From Candidatus Coatesiibacteriota bacterium (GTDB lineage: Bacteria; JAFGND01), in the NCBI GenBank assembly GCA_016927185.1, contig JAFGND010000031.1:1-37911 (forward strand): DNA of 37,911 nucleotides. Reading direction: 5' to 3'. Positions 15,725-25,874 of this stretch are shown piece by piece. Numbering within the stretch: position 1 is the stretch's first letter; every line of letters begins with the position of its first letter. A model generated the notes under the pieces. That model had not been told where the DNA came from and ran no database searches. It saw nothing but the letters and a program-made list of their open reading frames with translations. The translations under genes were made by a program, and so were the position numbers.

Positions 15725-17422
15725 TTAAGAAAACTGTATATCTCTTATTTTCAATTGAATCTTTGTTATTCCATTGAAATAGTTCGTTTCTGGTTCATAA
15801 ACCATATTGATTTTTGGGGAGGTTAATTTATCAAATAAATACCCCATATTCCAGCCAATTGTTTCCAGATGGCCTTGTGTTTTTGATTTAACATATATTT
15901 TGATATGCTTGCCTTCACTCAATTTCCGCTTATCTATTACCTGTAAATCATAGCTTGCCAAAATGGGATAATTATTGCTGTTTCCAAATGGAGCAAGCAT
16001 GCCTATTTCGTTTATCAAATCCAGAGAAAGAGATTCTATCGGGATTACAGCATCTATTTCCAGTTTGGGAATAAGATCCTCTTTTTTAAGTATTTCTTTT
16101 GAATAAGTATTTAATTCAGATTTAAGCTTGTTAATGTTTTTTTCATCTATTGTAAATCCTGCTGCCTGTGGATGCCCTCCTAATCTCAGAAAATATCCCT
16201 GAAATTTCCTCAAAGCATCAATTATATTGAATTCAGGGATACTTCTGCATGAACCAACTCCTATATTCTTGGATAATGATATCACTATTGTTGGTTTATA
16301 TAGATTATCTTGGAGTTTCGAAGCAACTAAACCTATTATTCCAGCATGGAGATCTTTACCTACTGCAAAATTAATATACGCATCTTCGCTTGCTTCTTCA
16401 GATAATTGCATCTCCATCTTCTTCAGGATTTTTTCCTGTTCATCCTGTCTTTGACTGTTTATTTTATTCAGTTCAATTGCAAGTTTTTCCGCTCTTGCCG
16501 GATTATCAGTAAGCAGCAATTCCGTAGCTAGGGATGGTTCCCCCATTCTACCGGCAGCATTAAGTCTTGGTCCCAGATAGAAGCCTAAATGCATAGTATT
16601 TATATTTTTTTTATCCAGTCTGGATATTCTTATTAGAGAGTCCAAGCCTAATATTTTTGTATTGGCAATGGCTTTCAGACCATGATAAACGAACAATCTG
16701 TTTTCTCCCATTAAAGGAGCTACATCTACTACTGTTCCTAAAGCGAGAAGCTCCATCAGTGGTAACCAGTCTATCTTTTTATTCATTTTTCTAGCTAATG
16801 CTCTTGCAAGCTGAAATGCAACTCCTACTCCAGCGATATGCTGATTAGGATAGCAATCTCCTTTATCATTTTTCAAGGATGGGAGCAAGATTAAATCATT
16901 TGATGGTAATTCATTAACAATTTGGTGGTGATCAGTAACAATAACTTCCATTCCCTCATTATTTGCTTTTTCAACTGCCTTTCTATCTGTCACTCCACAA
17001 TCAACAGTAATTATGAGATCTACTGATTTTTTTTTTGCATATTCAGTTATCCATCCATGAAAACCGTATCCATCCTTAAGTCTGTTAGGTTGAAAGAATA
17101 TGAAATTATTGTAATCTATTGAATTAAAAAATCTTCCCAGGATTGCACAAGAAGCACTTCCATCAACATCATAGTCACCATATATAAGTATTTTTTTCCC
17201 TTTTTTAATTATATCTATTATTTTATCGGTAACTGGATGCATGTTCGTGAATAAGAATGGATCATTGGCCTTGTTCTGATCAAAATTCAAGAAATCATAA
17301 GCTGAATTTACATCTGTAATGCCTCTGTTAAGCAATATTTGTCCTGTCAAAGCAGATACATTCAGCTTATCTGCTATTTCTCTTGCTTTATCATGGTTTT
17401 GGCAGGCTAATTTCCAAATCAC
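15725..17422 (-). CDS. recJ: single-stranded-DNA exonuclease RecJ
   Basis: A 565-aa DHH-family 5'-3' single-strand exonuclease used in recombination and mismatch/base-excision repair. Motifs are intact: YGDYDVDGSA (D83, D85, D87), DCG (D141), TDHH (D164-H166), GPRLNAAGRM near 288 and the DHHA1 motif GGHPQAAG near 425. A C-terminal OB-like domain completes the usual length. The start is GTG at 17422, 14 bases after the PpiD-like gene stop, with only a weak Shine-Dalgarno, so it probably depends on the upstream gene for translation. A 12-bp palindrome (TTTCTTAAGAAA) covers the stop codon region. Confidence 0.95.
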   Translation of the reverse strand: MIWKLACQNHDKAREIADKLNVSALTGQILLNRGITDVNSAYDFLNFDQNKANDPFLFTNMHPVTDKIIDIIKKGKKILIYGDYDVDGSASCAILGRFFNSIDYNNFIFFQPNRLKDGYGFHGWITEYAKKKSVDLIITVDCGVTDRKAVEKANNEGMEVIVTDHHQIVNELPSNDLILLPSLKNDKGDCYPNQHIAGVGVAFQLARALARKMNKKIDWLPLMELLALGTVVDVAPLMGENRLFVYHGLKAIANTKILGLDSLIRISRLDKKNINTMHLGFYLGPRLNAAGRMGEPSLATELLLTDNPARAEKLAIELNKINSQRQDEQEKILKKMEMQLSEEASEDAYINFAVGKDLHAGIIGLVASKLQDNLYKPTIVISLSKNIGVGSCRSIPEFNIIDALRKFQGYFLRLGGHPQAAGFTIDEKNINKLKSELNTYSKEILKKEDLIPKLEIDAVIPIESLSLDLINEIGMLAPFGNSNNYPILASYDLQVIDKRKLSEGKHIKIYVKSKTQGHLETIGWNMGYLFDKLTSPKINMVYEPETNYFNGITKIQLKIRDIQFS

Positions 17423-17436
17423 CTGCTGTCTTTCTT

Positions 17437-19323
17437 TTATAATTCCTCGCCTTTAGATTTGAATTTATCCCTGTAATCTGTTATTTTTAACGTTGTCTTC
17501 ATATTTTTTAGCCATGCATCAAATATCCATGCCTGTTTCATGTTATTTATACCCATGAAAATCAAACCGCTTGATGCATTGAATTTCTTTATATCTACAG
17601 GATCATGCTTTTTTACCTTGAAAAAGAAATATCCATTTTTAGATTTGAATATTTCAGATACTTTATCCAGAGATATTGTCCATGCAGTTTGTATGAAGTC
17701 TGATTCATTACCTAAAACTTCATGACCTTCGAAGAAATTGAATTCTTCTGTTTCCTTTGGTTTTATTTCGATATTTTCCCATGCTGTACCATTCTTGAGG
17801 TCTTCCAGAGCCGATTGGGCTTGTTTCTTGCTTATATCCATTGCATCATTCAATGCTAATTCCATTGCGATGTCTTCTTTGACTTCATTGAAATCTCTCA
17901 AGCCTGCAGGTTTGATATCTATAAGTTGACCAATATAATAACCCATAGAAGCATCTTCCTCTATTCCTTTAATTATATCACTTAATTCGCTTTTCTGGGC
18001 ATAAAGGAAAAAATCATTGAGCTCTTTTGCATAGTTGCCACCAGTTTTATCTGCCAATATTTCTTTTGTTTTATGAATTTCTAAGTTGTTGTCAGTTACT
18101 ACCTTATCAAAATTCTTCTGGGTTCTTATTGCTTCCAGTATTTGATTTGCCTTTTTGGCAGCAGAAGTTGTAGCTTTTTCACTTATATCTATGCGTATAA
18201 GTATATGCCTTACTTTAATTTCCCTGTCCTTATCTATTGCTGTTTCATCTTCCTTTTTAGTTTCTTTTTTCTTTTCTGGTTCACTTTTTTCTAATGCTTT
18301 TTCATCATCAATTTTTATTATATGATATCCAAATTCAGTCAGAAATGGCTTACTTAAATCACCTTTCTTCAAAGCAAAGCTTTCATCCTTGAATTTTTCA
18401 CTGAATTCACTGTCGGCTTTTATAAAACCAAGATCCCCTCCATTTTTTGATGTCCCTGGATCTTCAGAATATTTCCTTGCAAGATCAGCAAAATTCTTGC
18501 CTGCCTGAAGCATTGTATAAATGCTATCTATTTTTGATTTAGCTTTCAAAGTGTCTTCTTTCAGAGGAGAAGCTTTTATGAATATGTATTTACCATATCT
18601 TCTTTCCTCAACCTGGAACTTGCTTTGATTAGCCTTATAGTATTCCTTGAGTTTGGCATCATCATAGTTTTTTGTTAATTCATTATCCTTTACTATCTGT
18701 TTTATGTCAGCAAGAACATAGCTTAATTTGACCTTGTCTTCTCTTTTTGCAAAAAACTCTTTAGCCTCTTCAACAGGTACCCTTGATCCTGAAGCAATAA
18801 TTGTCTGCAGCTTCCATCTTGGGATAGTCTCTCTGTAATGTGCTATCAATCGTATTACTTCTCTATTATTTGGTGTAGAAAGGAATCTCAAATACTTTTG
18901 AGGATCGAACTGATTGTTTGTATGCATTGATGGTGAATTGGTTATCCAGGCAGGCAGGAACATGAGGTTTCTGGCAAACAAGTAAATCTCGCTATCAGAA
19001 GCAGTCAGATTTCTCTTCTTTGCTTCCCTTGAAACGATATAATCTTCTATCATTTTTTCCCATGCCTGGTCTTCAAGATTCTTTTTTATTTCCTTGTCAG
19101 GGGTTTTTCCTGTGGTTGCTTGAAAATCCTCGCTTAATTCGAATAATTTTTGAGAATAAACTGAATAGTCAATTCCTTCACCATTTATTTCAGCTATATA
19201 TTGCTCCTTTATCTTCTGACCCTGACTCCACTTTGCTCCCCAGGCTGCAAAAATGAAAGCAACAAATGAAATTACAATAACCCATATTATAACTTTCATA
19301 TATTTACGCATTACCCGCATCAT
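17437..19323 (-). CDS. PpiD/SurA-like membrane-anchored peptidyl-prolyl isomerase
   Basis: 628 aa. One N-terminal transmembrane helix (residues 9-28) leaves the rest in the periplasm, as in PpiD. A SurA-N-like helical region (about 40-235) is followed by a parvulin domain at 241-342, with GGDLGFI and FGYHIIKI as landmarks. A Lys/Glu-rich linker (343-366) follows, then a second partial rotamase-like segment beginning VRHILI. It is an expected foldase for exported proteins. The start is ATG 19323: GGAAGGTGG lies 8 bases upstream, and the GTG at 19335 is part of that ribosome site. recJ follows after 14 bp. Confidence 0.88.
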   Translation of the reverse strand: MMRVMRKYMKVIIWVIVISFVAFIFAAWGAKWSQGQKIKEQYIAEINGEGIDYSVYSQKLFELSEDFQATTGKTPDKEIKKNLEDQAWEKMIEDYIVSREAKKRNLTASDSEIYLFARNLMFLPAWITNSPSMHTNNQFDPQKYLRFLSTPNNREVIRLIAHYRETIPRWKLQTIIASGSRVPVEEAKEFFAKREDKVKLSYVLADIKQIVKDNELTKNYDDAKLKEYYKANQSKFQVEERRYGKYIFIKASPLKEDTLKAKSKIDSIYTMLQAGKNFADLARKYSEDPGTSKNGGDLGFIKADSEFSEKFKDESFALKKGDLSKPFLTEFGYHIIKIDDEKALEKSEPEKKKETKKEDETAIDKDREIKVRHILIRIDISEKATTSAAKKANQILEAIRTQKNFDKVVTDNNLEIHKTKEILADKTGGNYAKELNDFFLYAQKSELSDIIKGIEEDASMGYYIGQLIDIKPAGLRDFNEVKEDIAMELALNDAMDISKKQAQSALEDLKNGTAWENIEIKPKETEEFNFFEGHEVLGNESDFIQTAWTISLDKVSEIFKSKNGYFFFKVKKHDPVDIKKFNASSGLIFMGINNMKQAWIFDAWLKNMKTTLKITDYRDKFKSKGEEL

Positions 19324-19384
19324 ATGAAAAACCACCTTCCGCTATAAAACTGACTAATGGAAAAACTTAAATTAGCCCTAAGTC

Positions 19385-19390
19385 TGTCAA
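19385..19390 (-). promoter_or_regulatory. -35-like TTGACA upstream of the PpiD-like gene
   Basis: A perfect TTGACA on the minus strand, 62 bases before the ATG. No good TATAAT-like box lies 16-18 bases downstream. The 113-bp gap between the PpiD-like and WD40 genes holds nothing else recognisable. Confidence 0.3.
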
Positions 19391-19448
19391 GGCTTTTCCC
19401 TGATGGCATAGGATGCATGATAAAGAGCTTGATCTGGCAGTTTAATGC

Positions 19449-21680
19449 TTACTTGAGATTCCAGATTAATATTACCCCATCTCTGCTTGCTGAAAAGAGT
19501 CTTTCTTCATCTTCCGTTAAACAAAAGGCATCTATATATGTCGAATGTCCATGCATTGTATAAGATAGTCTTATTTCAGGATTGATTTCGAAAACAGCTA
19601 TATCACCCTTTTTAAAACCTGCAATTATTCTGTTATTCATTGCTTTAAAACAAGTTGCCATTCCATTACAGGATTTGAATTCATGCAAGATTGAACCCGT
19701 ATCAATCCTGTAAATCTTGAAACCATTCTCGGAAGAAACTGCTATGCAACTACTATTTCTGCAGAAAGCGACAGGACTTCTCCCCTTGACAGCTGAAAGA
19801 TTATTCAAATCATCGGTTTTCATTATCTTTATCACATCTTCTTCAGCAGTATATGCAAGCATATGATTGTCACTTGAAAAAATCGCTGAATATGATCCTG
19901 AAGTATTGTTGTCTATCCAATAAGAGTAATTTGCAATTTTTAAATCCTTGATATAGATTTTCTTATCATTAATTGCATCCAGAATATAATTATTCTGTAT
20001 ATTATCCGACATTTGTCCTTCAGTTATTTCTGTAGCAAGAATATAATTTTCATCAGCAGATATTGCTATTACTAAGTTCTGAGAAACCTCCTTCAGGATT
20101 TTTAAAGTTTCAGTATCAATGATCTTGAAAGATCCACTTGCCTCATCAAGTCCAATAGTATTCATCAATATCTTGGAATTTTTCATGATCCTTATGAAAT
20201 TAAAAAAGTTGGCTGAAGGTTCATCAAGAATATGGATTCTATTTATCTTGTCACTTTTCAAATCCCCATATTCAACATAAGTTTTCTCCAGAGTATCAAT
20301 CACTGTAGCGGCAAAATAGCATTTATCATCATGAAATCTTATATCACCATTACATCCATTTTGGTACTTCTTCACTATCTTCCCGGTTTCAGTATCCCAT
20401 AATGTTAAATCCCAGTATTCAGAACCTTCAAGAAAGGAGTGAGATTCTGACGTAACATATTTACCTGAGCTTGATATATTAATATGATTAAATCCACCTA
20501 TATCAGAACCTGATATTTTTTTCAACAAGCGAAAGTCCTGTTTTTCATTGAAATCAGGATTCCAGACAGTAATATCTTCACCAGTCAAGGCAATGAGTTT
20601 GTTATTATCAGTGTATACAAGTTTGCTTATATTTGAGGAAGAGCCCATTAATGTCTTGACTATTTTCCAGTTATCAGTATCCCAGATGTTTATCTTTCCA
20701 AAGCTGCCTGAAGTAGCAAGATACTTATTGTCTTTCGATAAACATATTGCACTCATTGTGCTTCCAAAATAGCCTTCAGAATTTGTATCAAGTTTTTTAT
20801 TGTTTTTGCTGTTCTTCAAATCCCATACATATAATTGATTTGATATAATCCCTTCTGTATTATAAAACATCCCGATTATAAGTTCTTTGTTATCTTCAGT
20901 AAAAGCATAGGATCCTATATCAAATGGAATTCCGTCATTAATTTCCTTCGAAGGGACTATTCTCTTGCCTGATTTTATATTCCATAGAATTACTGAGTAA
21001 TCAATCTCATCAATGCAGACGAGGAATTTACCATCATTAGAAAAAGCAAGTGGTGCAAAACCTCTCAATTTTTTAAGTTGTTTACCAGTTTCAATCTCCA
21101 AGATGATAATAGAAGAATCTTTATTGGTATATGCAAATAACCTACTGTCATTTGAAAAAGCAGTTCCATTATCATTATACCCATAGTTTACGCTATTATA
21201 GCTTAAGATTTCTTTTCCAGACTTTGCTTGAAAAAGCCTTGATCTTGTTGATAAATAATTATTGTCTGGAGAGATTTTAAAGGGATAGAATAATTCATCA
21301 TTCGAATCAGCAGTATTGATCTTGTTAATCTCAGTTAAATCTTTGAATCTCATTAATCTGATAGATCTGTCTGTCGTATCTCTGTATGCCAATATGCTTG
21401 CATCATTAGATATTGTTATCTTCGTAGCATTTGTACCAAACTCCACTTTCCTTATAAGACCAGTTTTGGTATCATAACCGCAATCCATGCAATATCTGAG
21501 ATCCGGATTATTATTACTGGTTGCATCCTTCTTGCAGCAAGAAAACTGGATGCTATCAACTTTCTTGAAATTGCAATTAGGACATCTGGTAGAAGTATCC
21601 TCATTAATATTATTGCACATTGGACAATGCCATGCTGATATTATGTCTATCCATATTAGAACAACAATCAAGAATTTCAT
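19449..21680 (-). CDS. exported zinc-ribbon and WD40 beta-propeller protein
   Basis: 743 aa from ATG 21680, which has GGAGG four bases upstream; an ORF start at 21734 would bury the signal peptide. A signal sequence (1-16, cut near IISA) is followed at once by Cys pairs C19/C22 and C33/C36, then C48/C49 and C64/C67, resembling two zinc ribbons. From about residue 75 to the end there are many WD40-like blades (SNDGKFLVCIDEIDYSVILW, SKDNKYLATSGSFGKINIWD, FSASRDGVILIWNLK), probably enough for two propellers. Zinc ribbons directly behind a signal peptide are unusual in bacteria. It lies 109 bp behind the large cyclase gene on the same strand and may be co-transcribed with it. Confidence 0.8.
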   Translation of the reverse strand: MKFLIVVLIWIDIISAWHCPMCNNINEDTSTRCPNCNFKKVDSIQFSCCKKDATSNNNPDLRYCMDCGYDTKTGLIRKVEFGTNATKITISNDASILAYRDTTDRSIRLMRFKDLTEINKINTADSNDELFYPFKISPDNNYLSTRSRLFQAKSGKEILSYNSVNYGYNDNGTAFSNDSRLFAYTNKDSSIIILEIETGKQLKKLRGFAPLAFSNDGKFLVCIDEIDYSVILWNIKSGKRIVPSKEINDGIPFDIGSYAFTEDNKELIIGMFYNTEGIISNQLYVWDLKNSKNNKKLDTNSEGYFGSTMSAICLSKDNKYLATSGSFGKINIWDTDNWKIVKTLMGSSSNISKLVYTDNNKLIALTGEDITVWNPDFNEKQDFRLLKKISGSDIGGFNHINISSSGKYVTSESHSFLEGSEYWDLTLWDTETGKIVKKYQNGCNGDIRFHDDKCYFAATVIDTLEKTYVEYGDLKSDKINRIHILDEPSANFFNFIRIMKNSKILMNTIGLDEASGSFKIIDTETLKILKEVSQNLVIAISADENYILATEITEGQMSDNIQNNYILDAINDKKIYIKDLKIANYSYWIDNNTSGSYSAIFSSDNHMLAYTAEEDVIKIMKTDDLNNLSAVKGRSPVAFCRNSSCIAVSSENGFKIYRIDTGSILHEFKSCNGMATCFKAMNNRIIAGFKKGDIAVFEINPEIRLSYTMHGHSTYIDAFCLTEDEERLFSASRDGVILIWNLK

Positions 21681-21789
21681 AATTCCTCCACTAATAAAGT
21701 CATAGTTCACCTGATTACTATTACGAACCTGCAAATGACAGGATCAGTTAACATGTTTGATTATCAATTCAATGCTATAAAGATACTTT

Positions 21790-24700
21790 CTATTCATCTG
21801 TTTTTTTCCTGATCCTTTCTTTCCATTTTTCAGCATTTTCATGATCTGATAGGAGTTCATAAAGATCTATAATATTTCGTATATTGTAAATCAAGTCAGG
21901 ATGATATCTGACAAAGTTTCTTGTTCTTATTGAATTGCATTTTAGAAGGTATTCCATTGCCTTGTCATATTGTCCCATCTCCTTGAAAATTGTTCCTATG
22001 CATTCATAAGGATAGCTTATATCCGAATGATCCTCAGTCATGATCTTCCTTGCTATTTCGATTGACTTGTTAATCATTTCAATAGCTTCTTTGTATTTTT
22101 TCTGTTTCCTGAATATTTCAGCATAGGCATTGTAAACGCTTACCATATAACTATTATCTTCTCCGTACAATTTACTGTATCTTTCGGAAAACTTGTCTAT
22201 ATATTCCTTTGCCAATTCAAGTTTATCCGCTTCAAGATAGTTCAATCCCATGTTGCATACATTAGTTAATGTGAAATAATGATCATGACCGAATATTTTC
22301 TCACACATATATTCTGCATTCTTCAGTTTTTTCTCTGCTTCTTCATAATTCTTAAGTTTTATGAATACTGTTCCTAGAGTGGCAGTATTCATAACCGTTT
22401 TGGGGTGACTGGCTCCAAATATCTGAAGATATATATTTGAAGATCTCTCTATATACTTGAGCGTCTCTTTGTATTCACCTGTCCTGAAATATGCGATTGC
22501 CAGGTTATGAAGAAAATCTGCATATCTTGGATTAAGTGAATCATCCTTGTAATCCTTAAGAATAATCTCGTAATATCTTATGGTATCGTCTATATTATCA
22601 TTTATTTTATGGAAAACAGCAAAAGTATTGAATATATTATTCCTGATATCTTTGTTTATATCATGAACATCAGTTATTTCAGATAATAACTTGATATATA
22701 CGGCTGCTTCAGTTTTTCTGTTCATTCTAAGGTATGAGAAGCATATTGAATTATATATTTCAGCTATTTCATTGAAATCCGGTGTATTTATGTTTTCATG
22801 GATTTCAAGTGATTTGTGGAAATAATCCAGGCATTTATCGAATTGTCCCAGATCCTTCAGTAGCATTCCATAGTTTTTGTATAGGACTGCTTTTCTGGAC
22901 ATATCTTCACTATCTTCATTTGAACTGATTAATTCTGATATTATGCTTTCTGCAGCATTATATTCTGCCAGTTCTTTATGAAGCTGAAATTGTTTCAATT
23001 TTATACTGTCTATTTCCTCTGTATCACATAGTAAGCTTATCAACTTCTTGTTCTTCTCTATCACCTCTCTGTATCTATATCTGAGCTCATCATATTCACT
23101 TCCCAATCTCAAGTAATGCTTTAGTTTTTCCAGATCCCTGCCTTTCTCTGAATGAATACAAAGCTCATCAAGATATTCATTCATGTTTTCCTTATAAAGG
23201 TTTTCAATGAGATTGAGCACCAATAAATGAAGTGCAGCTCTTCTTTCTGAAAGCTGCATTTCATATGCTACATCCCTTATCAAGGCATGCGTAAAGAAAT
23301 AGCTGACTTCCTCAATATTTATCGCAATCTCTTCAGGTATAATCATTTGTGCTTTTTCAGCAACTTCAAGATTGTAATTGATATCCTTATCTGAAAGAAG
23401 CATTCTTGATAAAAGACCAATAGAGAATTTCTGACCTATTATACTGGCATGTTGAAGCATATCTTTCAGCTGAACACCAAGAGAATCAATTCTTGCGATT
23501 ATCAAGCTATCTATACTGGATGGCAGGTCAAATACAGATTTTGAGAATTCCCATTTATCATCTACAAGTCTTAATGCATTTGATTCCTTGAGATGCTTGA
23601 GCCATTGTTCTATATAAAAGGGATTGCTGGAGGATTTTCTTGAAAGGAAATCTTTTACATGACACGACAGATTGCTGTTTCCAAGGATGAAATATGCAAA
23701 TTGCTCTTCCAGACCACTTTTTAGTTCACATAATTCCATTTCCTTAACGGTGCATTTACCTGTTTTTGTGAAAATAACCTTTGAACCATCATTTCTATAC
23801 CTGCTTGTAACAATAATCATTATCGGAAAACCATCGATTTCCTCTATCAGGTTTTCGATGAATTCCTTACTTGTAGAATCAAGCCATTGACCATCTTCAA
23901 TTTCCATGATAAGAGGCTTGATTTGTGATTGAGCCTTGAATAGTTCCTTCAATCCAGTGAAAAGAATGTCTTTTTTCAATTTTATATTGTCTATTTTAGA
24001 AAAAAGCGAGTCTTCTATTGTTATGCCAAGCTCATTAGCAACAAAAGAGTGAGTCCTCAGGATTTCATCCTTTATATTTCTTGATATTGAATCATTCTCG
24101 ATTATCTCATTCAATTTGAAAATAAATCTGCTTTTATTGCCTTCGTTATCATTCTCCCTCTGGTTGAAAAAATGCATCAGGAAATTCTTTATTGAATCAA
24201 GTGATTTGGAAACAACACCGTCGCAGACGAATTGAAACCAGCAGTGTTTTATGTTATTCTCTTCCAGATGTTCTTTGAGTGAATACACAAGCTTGCTTTT
24301 CCCAATTCCAGGATTGCCATGAATATAGAACACCCCACCTGTTCCTGTGCTGAGTATGGTTTCATTCAGATAATCAAGCAGGTTCTTTATCTCATTCTCT
24401 CTTCCAATTAGAGGAAGGGATGAGAATTTTTTTTGTACAAACTGCTTCATTCCAATATATCTATAAACAGGCAATTTAAGGCTTTTACCCTTGAAAAGTT
24501 TCATAGTTGACAAGGGAATTCGCGCAAAGGAAGATGCTTTTTCAGCTGTTTCTTTGCTGCAATATATCTCGTTTATTTCACCTACAAACGCAAGTCTCGC
24601 TGCCAGATTTACTAGATCTCCAAGTGATGTGTATTCTTTCCTCTTTTTTCCTCCTGCTTCTCCTGTATAAGCCAATCCATAAGTTATACCCATAGTATAG

Positions 24701-25638
24701 AACATATTCAAATCGCTCTTTCTTATTTCATTCCTGAACTTGTTTACAAAGAGGAAAGCCCTTTTGAGATCATCCTCATGACTTTTAGGAAAACCGAAAA
24801 AAATCAGGAATTTTGCACCTTTGTCACCAAAATCAAGCCTGGATAAAAAACCTTCATATTCAGTCAGAACAGAGCTTGTTATTTTATAGAGTTTATCTAT
24901 ATTTTCAAAACTGAGATGCCCCTTGAAAGGCATGAATATAGTAGCTATTTGTCTGAATTCACCACCAGACCAATTCAGTAGCTCTTCAGGGATGAATTGT
25001 CTTAATATTCTCCTGTCAATACTTGATCCCCTGATAATAAAATCCGTCCTTGCAATGCTTTCAATATCAGTAATACCAATATCTTCAGCAAGGCTGAAAG
25101 ATCCACCAGACGTTACATGTTCAAGTTCGGCTGCTTTTTCAATTGCAGATCCCCTGAAGTAATACCCCATATTTTCCTTATTTCCAACTATTCCCCACTC
25201 AATCTCTCCGAAAGCGACCCCAATCTTAACTTCAAGTTTTAGTTCCCCGAATTCAGTTTTCATATTCCCATTCTGTTCAAAGTGGTTCAGTATTTCACGA
25301 CAGCTTGAAACAGAATGCTTTTTTATTAAATCACTGTCTCTTGAATCATCTACAGGAAAAATTGCAGTGCAACTGTCTCCACCAAATGATGAAATGAAGC
25401 CCCTGTGAGTATATATTGCTTCTATCATTGGCTCAAATGATGCCTGAAGGACTTGAGTTAATATTTCACTTCCATGTTTGCCATGATTGAGGAGTTTTTC
25501 TGTTAGGGCAGTGAATCCTGAGATGTCACAGAAAATGACATAAGCCACGAAATTTCCTTCAAACAACTCCTGCTTTAGTTTATCTAATATGAAATCAGGA
25601 ATAAGTTTATTGCATTCAAGATTTAAATCCGTATTCAT
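21790..25638 (-). CDS. soluble-adenylyl-cyclase-like protein (two class III cyclase domains, AAA-like ATPase, TPRs)
   Basis: 1282 aa from ATG 25638, which has GGAAGG four bases upstream; a start at 25695 lacks a site. Domain order is cyclase C1 (about 28-200), cyclase C2 (about 225-398), an AAA/NTPase domain with Walker A GNPGIGKS (441-448) and a Walker B-like IMEIEDGQWLD, then helical and TPR repeats to the end. C1 keeps both metal aspartates (D38 in DISGFT, D88 in FGGD) but has Glu at the transition-state Asn/Arg positions (E167, E171). C2 lacks the first metal Asp (Pro at 237) but has K273, T337, N344 and R348 (DKG, EYTSLGDLVNLAARL). Together they make one complete site, as in mammalian sAC, predicted to make cAMP. 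No transmembrane segment is seen. Confidence 0.9.
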   Translation of the reverse strand: MNTDLNLECNKLIPDFILDKLKQELFEGNFVAYVIFCDISGFTALTEKLLNHGKHGSEILTQVLQASFEPMIEAIYTHRGFISSFGGDSCTAIFPVDDSRDSDLIKKHSVSSCREILNHFEQNGNMKTEFGELKLEVKIGVAFGEIEWGIVGNKENMGYYFRGSAIEKAAELEHVTSGGSFSLAEDIGITDIESIARTDFIIRGSSIDRRILRQFIPEELLNWSGGEFRQIATIFMPFKGHLSFENIDKLYKITSSVLTEYEGFLSRLDFGDKGAKFLIFFGFPKSHEDDLKRAFLFVNKFRNEIRKSDLNMFYTMGITYGLAYTGEAGGKKRKEYTSLGDLVNLAARLAFVGEINEIYCSKETAEKASSFARIPLSTMKLFKGKSLKLPVYRYIGMKQFVQKKFSSLPLIGRENEIKNLLDYLNETILSTGTGGVFYIHGNPGIGKSKLVYSLKEHLEENNIKHCWFQFVCDGVVSKSLDSIKNFLMHFFNQRENDNEGNKSRFIFKLNEIIENDSISRNIKDEILRTHSFVANELGITIEDSLFSKIDNIKLKKDILFTGLKELFKAQSQIKPLIMEIEDGQWLDSTSKEFIENLIEEIDGFPIMIIVTSRYRNDGSKVIFTKTGKCTVKEMELCELKSGLEEQFAYFILGNSNLSCHVKDFLSRKSSSNPFYIEQWLKHLKESNALRLVDDKWEFSKSVFDLPSSIDSLIIARIDSLGVQLKDMLQHASIIGQKFSIGLLSRMLLSDKDINYNLEVAEKAQMIIPEEIAINIEEVSYFFTHALIRDVAYEMQLSERRAALHLLVLNLIENLYKENMNEYLDELCIHSEKGRDLEKLKHYLRLGSEYDELRYRYREVIEKNKKLISLLCDTEEIDSIKLKQFQLHKELAEYNAAESIISELISSNEDSEDMSRKAVLYKNYGMLLKDLGQFDKCLDYFHKSLEIHENINTPDFNEIAEIYNSICFSYLRMNRKTEAAVYIKLLSEITDVHDINKDIRNNIFNTFAVFHKINDNIDDTIRYYEIILKDYKDDSLNPRYADFLHNLAIAYFRTGEYKETLKYIERSSNIYLQIFGASHPKTVMNTATLGTVFIKLKNYEEAEKKLKNAEYMCEKIFGHDHYFTLTNVCNMGLNYLEADKLELAKEYIDKFSERYSKLYGEDNSYMVSVYNAYAEIFRKQKKYKEAIEMINKSIEIARKIMTEDHSDISYPYECIGTIFKEMGQYDKAMEYLLKCNSIRTRNFVRYHPDLIYNIRNIIDLYELLSDHENAEKWKERIRKKTDE

Positions 25639-25874
25639 GTAGCCTTCCGCATCTACCTGTATCAAAGCTGTCAATGATTTGTCAAGAATTATCAAGTAAT
25701 AAGCAAGTTAATAGTACAATTCTGTCCAATACAAGATTCAATCCATTGCTGCTTTCAAGAATTCTTGAAAATTGATAAATGCTGATGCTTTTTAATTTCA
25801 AAAGTCTTGACATCAGATTCACTTCCTTGAAACAGGTCAGCAGTTATCATAATCGGGGTAATAAATCAGTTAAA

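Noticed and set aside
15721-15732. 12-bp palindrome TTTCTTAAGAAA at the recJ stop as a terminator
   Set aside because: It is all A/T except two G-C pairs, leaves only a 4-base loop in a short stem, and no T-tract follows.
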